In this document: positions 34,430 through 43,384 of the stretch, piece after piece
Layout: each line of letters opens with the position of its first letter
Position numbering within the stretch: position 1 is the first letter of the stretch
NCBI RefSeq assembly: GCF_000218785.1
Contig: NZ_AFPO01000028.1
Coordinates: 1-54,312, forward strand
Direction of reading: 5' to 3'
DNA: 54,312 bases
From: Idiomarina sp. A28L
GTDB lineage: Bacteria > Pseudomonadota > Gammaproteobacteria > Enterobacterales > Alteromonadaceae
Program-made: the position numbers and the translations under genes
Notes under the pieces: model-generated
Databases searched by the model: none
The model's input: the letters and a program-made list of their open reading frames with translations, nothing else
What the model was told of the DNA's origin: nothing

Positions 34430-35530
34430 TTACGATAGCACTTGTAGTGAAGGTGTCCAGTGTTCGCATAAGGCTTGTGCACCTGAGCGCGAAGAAATAT
34501 TTACGTTAACATGGCCAACTTTTCGGCCTGGCCGTGAATCTTTGCCATACCAAAATGCTTGCACACGTGCATCTTGCCATAGCTCTGTGGGAATTTGAGT
34601 ACAGCCGATTGCGTTTAACATAAGTGTAGGTTGAACCGCTAATTCTGGAAACGGCATGTTAGTGAGGCTGCGAATATGCAAATCAAACTGGCTAGCGTTG
34701 CAACCCGTTAAAGACCAATGGCCAGAGTTGTGCACCCGTGGTGCAATTTCGTTTACTAAAAGTTCGGCAGCATCGCCTTCACCTACAACGAAGAATTCGA
34801 TAGCTAAGGTTCCCACATAACCAAGGTGTTCGGTTATACGGCGAAATGCTTCTTCTGCGGTGGCTTGCAAGCGTTCATCTACCGCTTCAAAGCCGGCAAA
34901 GGTGTGGCTTAAAATGCCATTTCTATGCACGTTTTCCACTAGCGGATAACAAAGAATTCGGCCATCTTTGGCGCGTGCACCAACAATGGAAACTTCTTTG
35001 TTAAATGGAATCATTGCCTCAATAATACCTGGCTGCACACCCGCGGAATGAGTTAGTGCCTCGGCTTCTGCGGCAGCCGAAGCGCTTTTCGGATCCCAAC
35101 GCCATTGGCTTTTACCATCATAACCACCAAATGCAGCTTTAATCACCACAGCTTCTTGCCAGTTTTGCAGGGCTTGGCGAAATTCATCGGCATTTTGAAA
35201 TGATTGCCATGGCGAAGTTGGAATGCGTAAATCATCACACATCTTTTTTTCAAGTTGACGATGGGTGAGCGGACGAATTTTATCAGCATCGGTGAGTAGC
35301 TTATTGGCAGCTAGCGCAACATGCTCCGGGTCGAGTTGCTCGTGTTCCCAACTTACAACATCGGCCCAATGCATGGCTTCTTCGATGCTTAAACTCAGTG
35401 CAACGTGGGCACCTGCTGGCATTACTGTGTTTGTGCGGGTGTTTACCAATAAACATTCATGGCCAAGTTGAATACTGCTTTGTGCGAGCATTTGCCCAAG
35501 CTGGCCATTACCGAGTATCAGGAGCTTCAT
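34430..35530 (-). CDS. purK: 5-(carboxyamino)imidazole ribonucleotide synthase
   Basis: PurK carboxylates AIR to N5-CAIR with ATP and bicarbonate in purine synthesis. The 366-aa ATP-grasp protein begins [16 protein letters not shown] and carries [24 protein letters not shown], the metal-binding [16 protein letters not shown] signature and [10 protein letters not shown]. Its ATG overlaps the purE stop (ATGA), so the two are translationally coupled, matching their consecutive reactions. Confidence 0.96.
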   Translation of the reverse strand: MKLLILGNGQLGQMLAQSSIQLGHECLLVNTRTNTVMPAGAHVALSLSIEEAMHWADVVSWEHEQLDPEHVALAANKLLTDADKIRPLTHRQLEKKMCDDLRIPTSPWQSFQNADEFRQALQNWQEAVVIKAAFGGYDGKSQWRWDPKSASAAAEAEALTHSAGVQPGIIEAMIPFNKEVSIVGARAKDGRILCYPLVENVHRNGILSHTFAGFEAVDERLQATAEEAFRRITEHLGYVGTLAIEFFVVGEGDAAELLVNEIAPRVHNSGHWSLTGCNASQFDLHIRSLTNMPFPELAVQPTLMLNAIGCTQIPTELWQDARVQAFWYGKDSRPGRKVGHVNVNISSRSGAQALCEHWTPSLQVLS

Positions 35531-36018
35531 GAATCAAGTTCCAATTTACTATTGGCAATAACAGATTCCCGTTGCTTGCTTCTAAATTGACGAATCTTAT
35601 TTTGTACTTCGGTATCAGTGGTGCCAATTACTTGTGCGGCAAGCAAACCTGCGTTCGCAGCACCGGCTTCGCCCACAGCTAAAGTACCCACGGCAACGCC
35701 CTTTGGCATTTGCACAATGGATAACAGGCTATCAAGGCCTTTTAATTGTTTGCTGGCAACTGGTACACCAAACACTGGAAGACAGGTGAAAGCGGCTAAC
35801 ATGCCAGGTAGATGCGCCGCGCCGCCGGCTCCAGCTATTACAACCCGAGTTCCGTTTTGTTCTGCTTCTTCCATAGTGGTTGCCAGTAAATCTGGTGTTC
35901 GGTGTGCAGAAACTACACGCGCTTCCCAACTTACACCGAAATCTTCTAACATGCGGGCAGCTGCCTGCATTGTAGGCCAATCAGAGGTTGATCCCATTAA
36001 GATAAGCACAGTGGCCAT
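35527..36018 (-). CDS. purE: N5-carboxyaminoimidazole ribonucleotide mutase
   Basis: PurE moves the carboxyl group of N5-CAIR to give CAIR. The 163-aa class I enzyme shows [17 protein letters not shown] (active-site His), [18 protein letters not shown] and PVFGVPV. GGAGCTGTAA precedes the ATG. It leads the purE-purK pair; the 190-base gap upstream separates it from the divergent S46 peptidase gene. No PurR box was recognised with confidence. Confidence 0.96.
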   Translation of the reverse strand: MATVLILMGSTSDWPTMQAAARMLEDFGVSWEARVVSAHRTPDLLATTMEEAEQNGTRVVIAGAGGAAHLPGMLAAFTCLPVFGVPVASKQLKGLDSLLSIVQMPKGVAVGTLAVGEAGAANAGLLAAQVIGTTDTEVQNKIRQFRSKQRESVIANSKLELDS

Positions 36019-36212
36019 TTACAGCTCCTGCTATTCTTCGCGAATAGGTAAATATGAGGGTTGTATTTCATGAAAGCCGCGGATTATAGCAGAAAAGTGG
36101 TTACTTCGCATACGTTTAATCGTTAAACTAATGGAAGATCAACAACAGCGTTATGAAAAAGGTCTAAACTTATAATAATTGCGTAACCACCGATATTCAC
36201 ATTTATGGAAAA

Positions 36213-38642
36213 GTGAGAACAGCGTTGAGCAAACTGCATCATCATGGATGGCCAAAGCGGTTGTGGAATTACCTACACAACGGTGATGTTAAGGCATTAA
36301 AATTCCAAATTAAAACTTCATTCGCATGTGTTTTCCTTTGCACAGCATTCTTTACTGGCGCCCAAGCATCGGAAGGGCTTTGGCTACCAGAACAACAACC
36401 TGATTGGCCAACCCAGCCACATGCTTCCGCGGTGTTAAAAGTAGGTGGCTGTACAGGTACTTTTGTATCTCCAGATGGGTTAGTGCTTACTAATCACCAC
36501 TGTATTCTAGATCTGCTGCAATATCGTTCTACCCTTGAAAACAACTACTTAACTATGGGCTTTTTGGCCATCAACCGTAATTTAGAATTACTCGCACCAC
36601 CCGATTTTATCGTAGCGCAAACATTGCAGCGTATCGATGTGACCAGCCAGGTTTTACAGGGAGTGAACGAACGTATCACCGGCAGTGCGCGGTTTAATTT
36701 GATTGCCAATAATCGCAACGACATTCTGCGCCGCTGCGAAGATGGCATTAATATTAGTTGTCGAGTAGTAGAACACTATGATGGCCTAGGATATTTGTTG
36801 GTTCGTGATCAAAATTTTCCCCAGATTAAATTAGTTTGGGCACCGCCTGCAAATGTTGGGCATTTTGGCGGCCTAGAAGATAACTGGCAGTGGCCTCGGC
36901 ATAGCGCTGATTTGGCATTGTTGCGCGTTTATAATGCCGATGGCTCGGCATACGAACCAAGCCACTGGCTACCGCTCTCACCTGCAGCGCCCGCTGATGG
37001 CGAACCGGTTTATGTAGCTGGGTTCCCGGGCACTACTCAGCGTTACCGTTTGCTACAAGAAGCTGATATGGCGTTTGCTGAGTTCTATCCGAATCTGGTT
37101 CTTTATTCGGAACGTTGGATGGCTATTATTGAAACGGCAATGCAGAATAATCCGGGTATCGCGCTGCGCTATATTCCTAACTTGGTAAGGCAAGGTAATC
37201 GCTTGCAAAATATTATAGGAATGCTGGGTGCGGTGGAAAAATATGATGCACGTAGTTTATTACTTGAACAAGAACAGGAACTACGTGATTGGGTAGCTGC
37301 AACTCCAGATAATGAGCGGTTCACCACGGCCATAGCGCAAACTGAAAGTGCGCTTGAATTCCGCCAAACTACCTTGCAACGGCAACTGTGGTGGAATTTC
37401 TTCCAAGAGCTGCAATTGCCATTAGTAGCCCAGCGGCTCTATCGATTGGCGGAAGAATCTGGGCGTGCAGAAGAACGCCGTACTCGAGGCTTTCAAGCGC
37501 AACAAGTACCTGCGATTCGTTCACAGTTAATTAGCCAAGTGCGGCAATTTGCTCCGGAAGTAGAGATAAAGCTTTTGGTAGAGCTTTTAGTGCTTTATCA
37601 GGAGCTACCGGAAACTCAGAGGATTCCATTTATTGAAACCTTTTTTGAGTTAAATAATAGCTCGAGCCCTGAAACTATTACTGCTCGGGTGGAAGAAATA
37701 TATGCAAATAGTAAACTTGGTGATCCTGCTGTTGTGGAAACGTTGATGAGTACCTCGTTAAGTGATTTCCGCCGCTACAATGATCCATGGATTCAGTTTG
37801 CCGTGAATTCTGCGGAGCAACGGTTACAATGGGATTTGCAAGAACGCGAACTGCGTGGTTTAGAGCAACAAGGGCGCTCGGTGTTAATGGACGCTTTTCG
37901 CCGCCAAGCTCGTTCTCAAGGTAAGCGGTTGCCTGATAATGCCAACCGAACATTTCGGTTAAGCGCAGGTTATGTGGCCGCAGAACAAGAGCCTTCAGCG
38001 CTGCAAAATGAGCCTTCAGCTGCAGAACAAGAGCCTTCAGCGCTGCAAAATGAGCCTTCAGCTGCAGAACAAGAGCCTTCAGCGCTCGAAAATGAGCCCT
38101 CAGCTGCAGAACAAGAGCTCTCAGCGCTAGAGAAAGAGCCTTCAGCGCTGGAAAATGAGCCCTCTGAGCACCATAAAGCCCCTCCAGCACGCACCACGTT
38201 ACAATCGTTGCTGGCTATTGCAGGCACTGAAGAACGTTATGAGTTGCCGTTCAACATGCACGCTGCAGTAGCCGTACATGGTGCTGGCTGTTTAGCTGAA
38301 AGCGCAGAGCAACTAACCTTGAATTTCCTATCAACCGCTGATGGAACCGGTGGTAGTTCCGGCAGCCCCACAGTAAATAACCGCGGTGAGCTTATCGGTT
38401 TGGTGTTCGATTCCACCACCGATGCTATTTTAAGTGATTGGCATTTCGATGATTCTCGGCACCGTATGATACACGCCGATGTTAGGTATATTTTGTGGTT
38501 GTTAAGATATGTATATCAAGCGCATGAGCTAATGGCTGAGCTGGGCTTTAAAGAAGATGAAAATGGTTGCAGTTTAAATGACCAGCCTATTATTCCAAGG
38601 CCAGCTCGAGCTGGCGATTTTCATCAGGATCCGGCAGAGTAA
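36213..38642 (+). CDS. Exported S46 family dipeptidyl-peptidase (DPP7/DPP11-like) with a repeat insertion
   Basis: S46 enzymes are trypsin-fold serine peptidases that release dipeptides in the periplasm. The triad is visible: His in VLTNHHC (95-96), Asp in RHSADLALLRVY, Ser in GTGGSSGSP (about 716), and the family's first motif CTGTFVSPDGLVLTNHH. A signal peptide (FACVFLCTAFFTGAQAS) sits behind about 40 basic residues, so the GTG at 36,213 may be too far upstream. At 809 aa it is longer than the roughly 700 usual, mainly from 7-residue EPSA-type repeats just before the catalytic serine region. The 3' end overlaps convergent dinB by 53 bases. Confidence 0.87.
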   Translation: MRTALSKLHHHGWPKRLWNYLHNGDVKALKFQIKTSFACVFLCTAFFTGAQASEGLWLPEQQPDWPTQPHASAVLKVGGCTGTFVSPDGLVLTNHHCILDLLQYRSTLENNYLTMGFLAINRNLELLAPPDFIVAQTLQRIDVTSQVLQGVNERITGSARFNLIANNRNDILRRCEDGINISCRVVEHYDGLGYLLVRDQNFPQIKLVWAPPANVGHFGGLEDNWQWPRHSADLALLRVYNADGSAYEPSHWLPLSPAAPADGEPVYVAGFPGTTQRYRLLQEADMAFAEFYPNLVLYSERWMAIIETAMQNNPGIALRYIPNLVRQGNRLQNIIGMLGAVEKYDARSLLLEQEQELRDWVAATPDNERFTTAIAQTESALEFRQTTLQRQLWWNFFQELQLPLVAQRLYRLAEESGRAEERRTRGFQAQQVPAIRSQLISQVRQFAPEVEIKLLVELLVLYQELPETQRIPFIETFFELNNSSSPETITARVEEIYANSKLGDPAVVETLMSTSLSDFRRYNDPWIQFAVNSAEQRLQWDLQERELRGLEQQGRSVLMDAFRRQARSQGKRLPDNANRTFRLSAGYVAAEQEPSALQNEPSAAEQEPSALQNEPSAAEQEPSALENEPSAAEQELSALEKEPSALENEPSEHHKAPPARTTLQSLLAIAGTEERYELPFNMHAAVAVHGAGCLAESAEQLTLNFLSTADGTGGSSGSPTVNNRGELIGLVFDSTTDAILSDWHFDDSRHRMIHADVRYILWLLRYVYQAHELMAELGFKEDENGCSLNDQPIIPRPARAGDFHQDPAE
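37982..38161 (+). repeat. Tandem 42-bp (2 x 21) coding repeats in the S46 peptidase gene
   Basis: Codons for AEQEPSALQNEPSA recur with decay, built on a 7-residue core EPSA(A/L)(E/Q)(Q/N). Units near 37,982 and 38,024 are identical over 42 bases and later ones vary. The result is an acidic, proline-containing, probably disordered loop between the middle and catalytic part of the peptidase. Such perfect units can gain or lose copies by slippage without shifting frame. Confidence 0.9.
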
Positions 38643-39666
38643 AGCCGATACCAATAAGCCGCACAGGCCGGTTTTTGGCGCGTGGCCAAGCCTCGGAAAG
38701 TAGTTGATAATACAAAGATGGCGAAACACGGTTGCTTACTCTAGTTACCGTAGTTTGATTGAAATCATTGAACTTCAATTTCAGGGTTTGCCCTTTAGCA
38801 TGCAAATCTTGCCAGCGTTGCCCACCTGCTCGGCGTTGCAATGAAGGCAGCAAAGTATTTTCCAAAAATCGCTCAGCATCTTTAATTTGCTTGAAATCTC
38901 GATGCAGTGTTTCTTCAACACTAATCTGCTTTCGTAAGCGAGTGGTTTGCACTGGCCGATCATCAACACCCAAGCACCGTTGAAATAACAGCATGCCAGA
39001 ATGTTCACCCAGCAGGCGCTGAAGTTTCACCGGATCGGCAGTTTGGATATCACGCACCAACCGAAACCCGGCGGCATTTAAGCGTTCTTGGCTTTTTGGT
39101 CCCACGCCCGGAATGCGCTTTAACGGCAAGTTGGCTAAATACTGAATAACCTGCTCTGGCGGCACTACGAATTGGCCATCAGGCTTAAGCTCTTCAGAAG
39201 CAATTTTGGCCACCATTTTTTGGCAGGAAATACCAGCTGAAGCAGAAACACCTAATTCGCGTAGTTCACTTCGAATAGCTTCTAGCGTTAAGCTTGCGCT
39301 ACCGTGGTAGCTTTGGTTTTCAGTAAGATCGATATAGAATTCATCAATTGAAGCGGGCTCAATTTTATCGGTATAGCGTAATAGTATGCTTTGAACTTGT
39401 TTCGACATCGCTTTGTAACTTGCCATATCGGGTTTTACGAACACTAAATCGGGGCATAATCGGCGCGCTTGATGCCCCGGCATTGCGCTACGAACTCCAA
39501 ATTTTCTGGCAAGATAATTTGCGGTTGCAACCACACCGCGCTCGCCTCCACCGCCAACAGCAAAAGGCCTATGAGCAAGTTTGGGCTCTTTGAGTACCTC
39601 TACGGCAGCAAAAAAGGCATCAAGATCTAGGAGCGCTATTTTTCGGTTGCTGGAATGATTTGACAA
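38590..39666 (-). CDS. dinB: DNA polymerase IV (Y family)
   Basis: DinB is the error-prone translesion polymerase. The 358-aa protein has ALLDLDAFFAAVE (first catalytic Asp), the steric-gate region, YSID-like PASIDEFYIDLT (second acidic pair), helix-hairpin-helix KRIPGVGPKSQERLNAAG and the little-finger domain. The frame offers only a TTG start at 39,666 before the conserved N-terminus, preceded by GAGCATCC. I saw no LexA box. Its last 53 bases overlap the end of the convergent S46 peptidase gene. Confidence 0.94.
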   Translation of the reverse strand: MSNHSSNRKIALLDLDAFFAAVEVLKEPKLAHRPFAVGGGGERGVVATANYLARKFGVRSAMPGHQARRLCPDLVFVKPDMASYKAMSKQVQSILLRYTDKIEPASIDEFYIDLTENQSYHGSASLTLEAIRSELRELGVSASAGISCQKMVAKIASEELKPDGQFVVPPEQVIQYLANLPLKRIPGVGPKSQERLNAAGFRLVRDIQTADPVKLQRLLGEHSGMLLFQRCLGVDDRPVQTTRLRKQISVEETLHRDFKQIKDAERFLENTLLPSLQRRAGGQRWQDLHAKGQTLKLKFNDFNQTTVTRVSNRVSPSLYYQLLSEAWPRAKNRPVRLIGIGFTLPDPDENRQLELALE

Positions 39667-39935
39667 AGGATGCTCATTAATCGAATTAGGCTGATCAAAA
39701 AATGATTTTTTTAATCTAAATCAGTTTTATTGCGTATATACCTAGGTACACTTAATCTGCTGAAAGTGTACCACAGCGAAGAAAATCAGCGCACTGCAAA
39801 GGCAATCCTGGATAATAAGTGCGCAAGGTAGTTTCACGAGAAGCTTTTTCTCGTTATAATCGCTGCACGTATTCAGCAATCGAATTATTTTTCGCCCTAG
39901 ATGTTAATCGCATTAGTTGCGAACAGGAGAAAGCC

Positions 39936-40370
39936 GTGAAGTTTTTAAATCAATTAAAGTGGAAACAAGTATTGGCCGTGTTTGCGGGTGTAGCTGTAGC
40001 CGGCAGTGTAATGGCCGTTTCTGTAGATATGTCGCGTGAAGCTATCGCTGATCGAATCAAACCAAGCGCAAAAGTTCGCTTGGCTGGTGCGGAAGTAGCC
40101 CAAGCAAATGGCGCTGCAGCACAAGAAGGCGAGCGCTCAGGCGAAGCGGTATATAACCAAGCGTGTGCAGCTTGCCACACAAGTGGCGTTTTGAATGCAC
40201 CACGCAGAAATAACGCCGACGATTGGGAAGCTCGTATTGCCCAAGGCATGGATGTATTACTAGAGCACTCAATTAACGGCTTCAATGCTATGCCACCACG
40301 CGGTACTTGCATGAACTGCTCAGACGATGAGATTTTAGCTGCTATCGAATATATGATTGAAGATATCTAA
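39936..40370 (+). CDS. Cytochrome c5-type c-type cytochrome
   Basis: A small periplasmic electron carrier of 144 aa with an N-terminal membrane/signal segment (VLAVFAGVAVAGSVMAVSV, 12-30) and one heme site CAACH (77-81). The distal ligand is Met119 (NAMPPRG), and the extra pair Cys125/Cys128 (CMNC) is characteristic of cytochrome c5. The GTG at 39,936 with CAGGAGA eight bases before it is chosen over longer in-frame extensions. A strong terminator follows. Confidence 0.9.
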   Translation: MKFLNQLKWKQVLAVFAGVAVAGSVMAVSVDMSREAIADRIKPSAKVRLAGAEVAQANGAAAQEGERSGEAVYNQACAACHTSGVLNAPRRNNADDWEARIAQGMDVLLEHSINGFNAMPPRGTCMNCSDDEILAAIEYMIEDI

Positions 40371-40388
40371 TCTTTACAGCTCATTTTC

Positions 40389-40415
40389 AAAGCCGCCTTT
40401 TTGGGCGGCTTTTTT
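40389..40415 (+). terminator. Rho-independent terminator after cytochrome c5
   Basis: AAGCCGCC and GGCGGCTT form a perfect stem around TTTTTG/G and run into a T tract. Confidence 0.9.
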
Positions 40416-40684
40416 GTTTGCAATCAAGGTGCTTAGATAAATTAAAGTTGCTAGCTTTTCATTCATTAAAAGTAGTAATATACTCGGATGTTGACAATAT
40501 AATAACATTTCGTTTTTGCAGTACTAACGAGATACTAAATGTAACATCGAAAGTGCGGTATTTTTGAATGAATAAATACCAGCTTGCGGAATGAGTCTGA
40601 ACTGAGTTTATTGCTATATTTGTAAAAGCAGAGTAGTACTGGTGTTGCAGGATAGTTTCCTCGTATACAGGGGGTTGCTCAAGG
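40416..40684. other. AT-rich leader before the GAF-GGDEF-EAL gene
   Basis: About 270 bases with no reading frame or RNA gene. It must contain the promoter of the next gene; several AT-rich hexamers could serve but none is clearly best. The long leader might carry post-transcriptional control, without direct evidence. Confidence 0.35.
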
Positions 40685-43384
40685 GTGAGCGAAAAGAACC
40701 AAGGTACTCCAGAACTGGAACCCGCTACGCAAATACGTCGATTAGAACGTGTTGTGGCGCGGTTAAAGGTTTTAACACAGAAGTATCGGCAAGCTGAAGT
40801 AATTCAGCAGGCCCTTTTCCGTATTTCCGAATCAGCATCTTCTGCGCAAAATATGGAACAAATATATCGCGATGTGCACCGAATTATCGGCCAGCTCATG
40901 ACCGCGAAGAATTTCTATATTTGCCTCTACACCGAAGATCGCAAATCGTTTACCTTCCCTTATTTTATTGATCAATACGATGATGCGCGAATGGTTGCCG
41001 AAGTTCCTGCTGAAGCACTAATGCGTGGTATGACAGGCTATGTATTACGCAGGGGCGAACCAATACTTTGTACCAAGCATGATATTGAAGCGCTGGTAGA
41101 GGCGGGGGAAGTTAATTTTCTCGGCTCGCTGCCGGTAGATTGGCTTGGTGTTCCACTCATTGCTAACGATGAATTTATCGGTGCTATGGTGGTGCAAAGT
41201 TACGTAGAAGAAATGCGTTACAAAACCGAAGATCTTGAATTATTGATGTTCGTTTCTCAACACGTAGTGAATGCTTTAGAGCGTTTCCGACACCGCGAAT
41301 ATCTAGAATCGGAAGTAGCCAAACGCACAGCAGAACTTCGACAAACCAACGTTGAACTTCGCAGTGAGATTAAAGAGCGCGAAAAAGCAGAACTGCAAAA
41401 CGCGGTATTGTTTTCTATTTCCGAACTTACCAATACAGCTGAAGATATGTCTACCTTCTATCGCCAGTTGCATATTGAGGTTTCACGGTTAATCCAAGCA
41501 GAAAACTTTTATATAGCGTTGTTAACTGAGAATCGCCAGCAAGTTTATTTCCCTTATTATGCTGATGAAAATGGCTTCCAAGCGCGGCAGCGCAGTTTGC
41601 AGAAAGGCTTAACGGAATACGTATTGCGGAACCGCAAGCCGGCATATGTAGATGGCAAAATTCGTGATTCTTTGGTGGCTAAAGGCGAAGTAGTGTTATC
41701 TGAATCGCGCGGTATTTTAGCGCATCAGTGGTTAGGTTCGCCGTTAATGCTTGATGGCAGAATATTTGGTGTTATTGCTACGCAAACTTACGCAAAAGAT
41801 AAACCATTCTCGCGTGAAGATTTGGAGCTACTTAACTTTGTTGCGCACCATGTTTCTGTGGCTATCGATCGTCGGCGCGCATCGGAACAATTAGCCAAGG
41901 CAAATAGCTTCCTAGAGAAGCGGATTACTGAACGTACTGAAGAACTGGTAGAAGAAATTGAGCGCAGAAAAGAAATTGAAGCTCAGCTTTACCATGATGC
42001 TCATCACGATAATCTTACTGGTTTGCCTAATCGCGCAATGTTTTCCGAACGTGTTAATCAAGCACTGGCAAGGCAAAAACGCCAGCCCAAAGACAATTTT
42101 GCGTTATTGTTCGTGGATCTCGATCGCTTTAAGAATATTAACGATACCTTGGGGCACTCGGTGGGTGATGAGTTCTTACTAGAGGTAGCGCGGCGTATTC
42201 ATAGTGCTATTCGAGAGCCGGATTTTCTTGCGCGTTTGGGCGGCGATGAATTTGTTATTTTACTGGAACCGGTTAAAACAATAGATGATACCAAAGATGT
42301 AGCAAGCCGCATTATTGAAGTTATGAAAGCGCCATTCCGATTAAACGGCCAAGAACACTTTTCCGGTGCAAGTATTGGTATAGCAACTTGCCGAGGCCCT
42401 GATGATACAACCGATCGATTATTGCGTGATGCTGATGCCGCCATGTATGAGGCTAAAAACCTTGGCCGTGGCCGCTATGTGGTGTTTGATGAAGCGATTC
42501 GTAGTGGCCTTGTAGATGCGCTGAATCAAGAGGCCGCCTTGCGGCATGCAAAAGCGAAAGAAGATTTCCGGCTTTGGTATCAACCGATCTTTTCTTTAGA
42601 TAGCGATACAATTCAAGGCTATGAAATGCTTGTGCGCTGGCAGCGTGGGAAAGAAACCATACTACCAGGTGATTTTATGGCACTGGCTGAACGTTCTGGT
42701 GCGATTATTGATATTGATCAATGGGTTTTATCGGAAGCGTGCCGATTAATGAAAACTCGTAAAATAGGCACTGATGCTAAACTGCCATTACACGTGAATT
42801 TATGTGTGCAACATCTACTCCGGCCGCGCCACGTACAAGCCTTAATCGATTTGGTTGCACGAAAGGGAGTTCCACACAAAAGCTTAGTGTTAGAATTTGA
42901 TGAAGATGCTCTACAAAAGGAAGATTCCAGAAGAGTTTTAGCGAGCTTACGCAAGCTTAAAGAAGCTGGGTTCTTATTGGCGCTAGACGATTTTGGCAGA
43001 GTTACAGGGCCGCTTCATTTTATTTATAATTACCCCTTCGATATCATTAAGTTGGATAGAAACTTTGTGGCGCAAGTGGATCGGAAAGACCGTGCGCAAG
43101 CAATGGTTCGGCACATCGTTACGTTGTGCAAAGAACTTGGTATTGAGCTCAGTGCCGAGGGTATTGAAACCGATTCACAGCGCAAAGAGCTGAAAAAACT
43201 AGGGGTAACAAAAGGCCAAGGTAATTTGTTGAGTGCCGCACGTACAATTGAAGGTGCGAACAGTATGCCCCTAACGAAAAAAGAAGAGATATCGAAAGCG
43301 AACGATAGCGCAGAAGAAGCGGCTACCGGCAACGCCTCGAATGATATTACTTCCGCAGCATCTCGCGTAACTTCGCAAGATTAG
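40685..43384 (+). CDS. GAF-GAF-GGDEF-EAL protein; diguanylate cyclase with degenerate EAL
   Basis: A 899-aa soluble protein: a short coiled coil, GAF 1 (about 45-205), a coiled-coil linker, GAF 2 (about 245-400), a linker, GGDEF (about 435-600) and EAL (about 615-860). The GGDEF motif is intact (RLGGDEFVILLEP). The EAL domain is divergent: EAL reads EML (GYEMLVRW), the EITE motif reads EFDE, and loop 6 DDFGTGYS is DDFGRVTGP, so phosphodiesterase activity is doubtful. It starts with GTG at 40,685 after CAGGGGG. The GAF pair suggests control by a small ligand. The C-terminal tail is low-complexity and overlaps convergent rep by 38 bases. Confidence 0.88.
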   Translation: MSEKNQGTPELEPATQIRRLERVVARLKVLTQKYRQAEVIQQALFRISESASSAQNMEQIYRDVHRIIGQLMTAKNFYICLYTEDRKSFTFPYFIDQYDDARMVAEVPAEALMRGMTGYVLRRGEPILCTKHDIEALVEAGEVNFLGSLPVDWLGVPLIANDEFIGAMVVQSYVEEMRYKTEDLELLMFVSQHVVNALERFRHREYLESEVAKRTAELRQTNVELRSEIKEREKAELQNAVLFSISELTNTAEDMSTFYRQLHIEVSRLIQAENFYIALLTENRQQVYFPYYADENGFQARQRSLQKGLTEYVLRNRKPAYVDGKIRDSLVAKGEVVLSESRGILAHQWLGSPLMLDGRIFGVIATQTYAKDKPFSREDLELLNFVAHHVSVAIDRRRASEQLAKANSFLEKRITERTEELVEEIERRKEIEAQLYHDAHHDNLTGLPNRAMFSERVNQALARQKRQPKDNFALLFVDLDRFKNINDTLGHSVGDEFLLEVARRIHSAIREPDFLARLGGDEFVILLEPVKTIDDTKDVASRIIEVMKAPFRLNGQEHFSGASIGIATCRGPDDTTDRLLRDADAAMYEAKNLGRGRYVVFDEAIRSGLVDALNQEAALRHAKAKEDFRLWYQPIFSLDSDTIQGYEMLVRWQRGKETILPGDFMALAERSGAIIDIDQWVLSEACRLMKTRKIGTDAKLPLHVNLCVQHLLRPRHVQALIDLVARKGVPHKSLVLEFDEDALQKEDSRRVLASLRKLKEAGFLLALDDFGRVTGPLHFIYNYPFDIIKLDRNFVAQVDRKDRAQAMVRHIVTLCKELGIELSAEGIETDSQRKELKKLGVTKGQGNLLSAARTIEGANSMPLTKKEEISKANDSAEEAATGNASNDITSAASRVTSQD

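Noticed and set aside
37678-38227. Long open frames on the minus strand over the S46 repeats
   Set aside because: They are a by-product of the repeated codons; the plus-strand frame encodes a recognisable peptidase.
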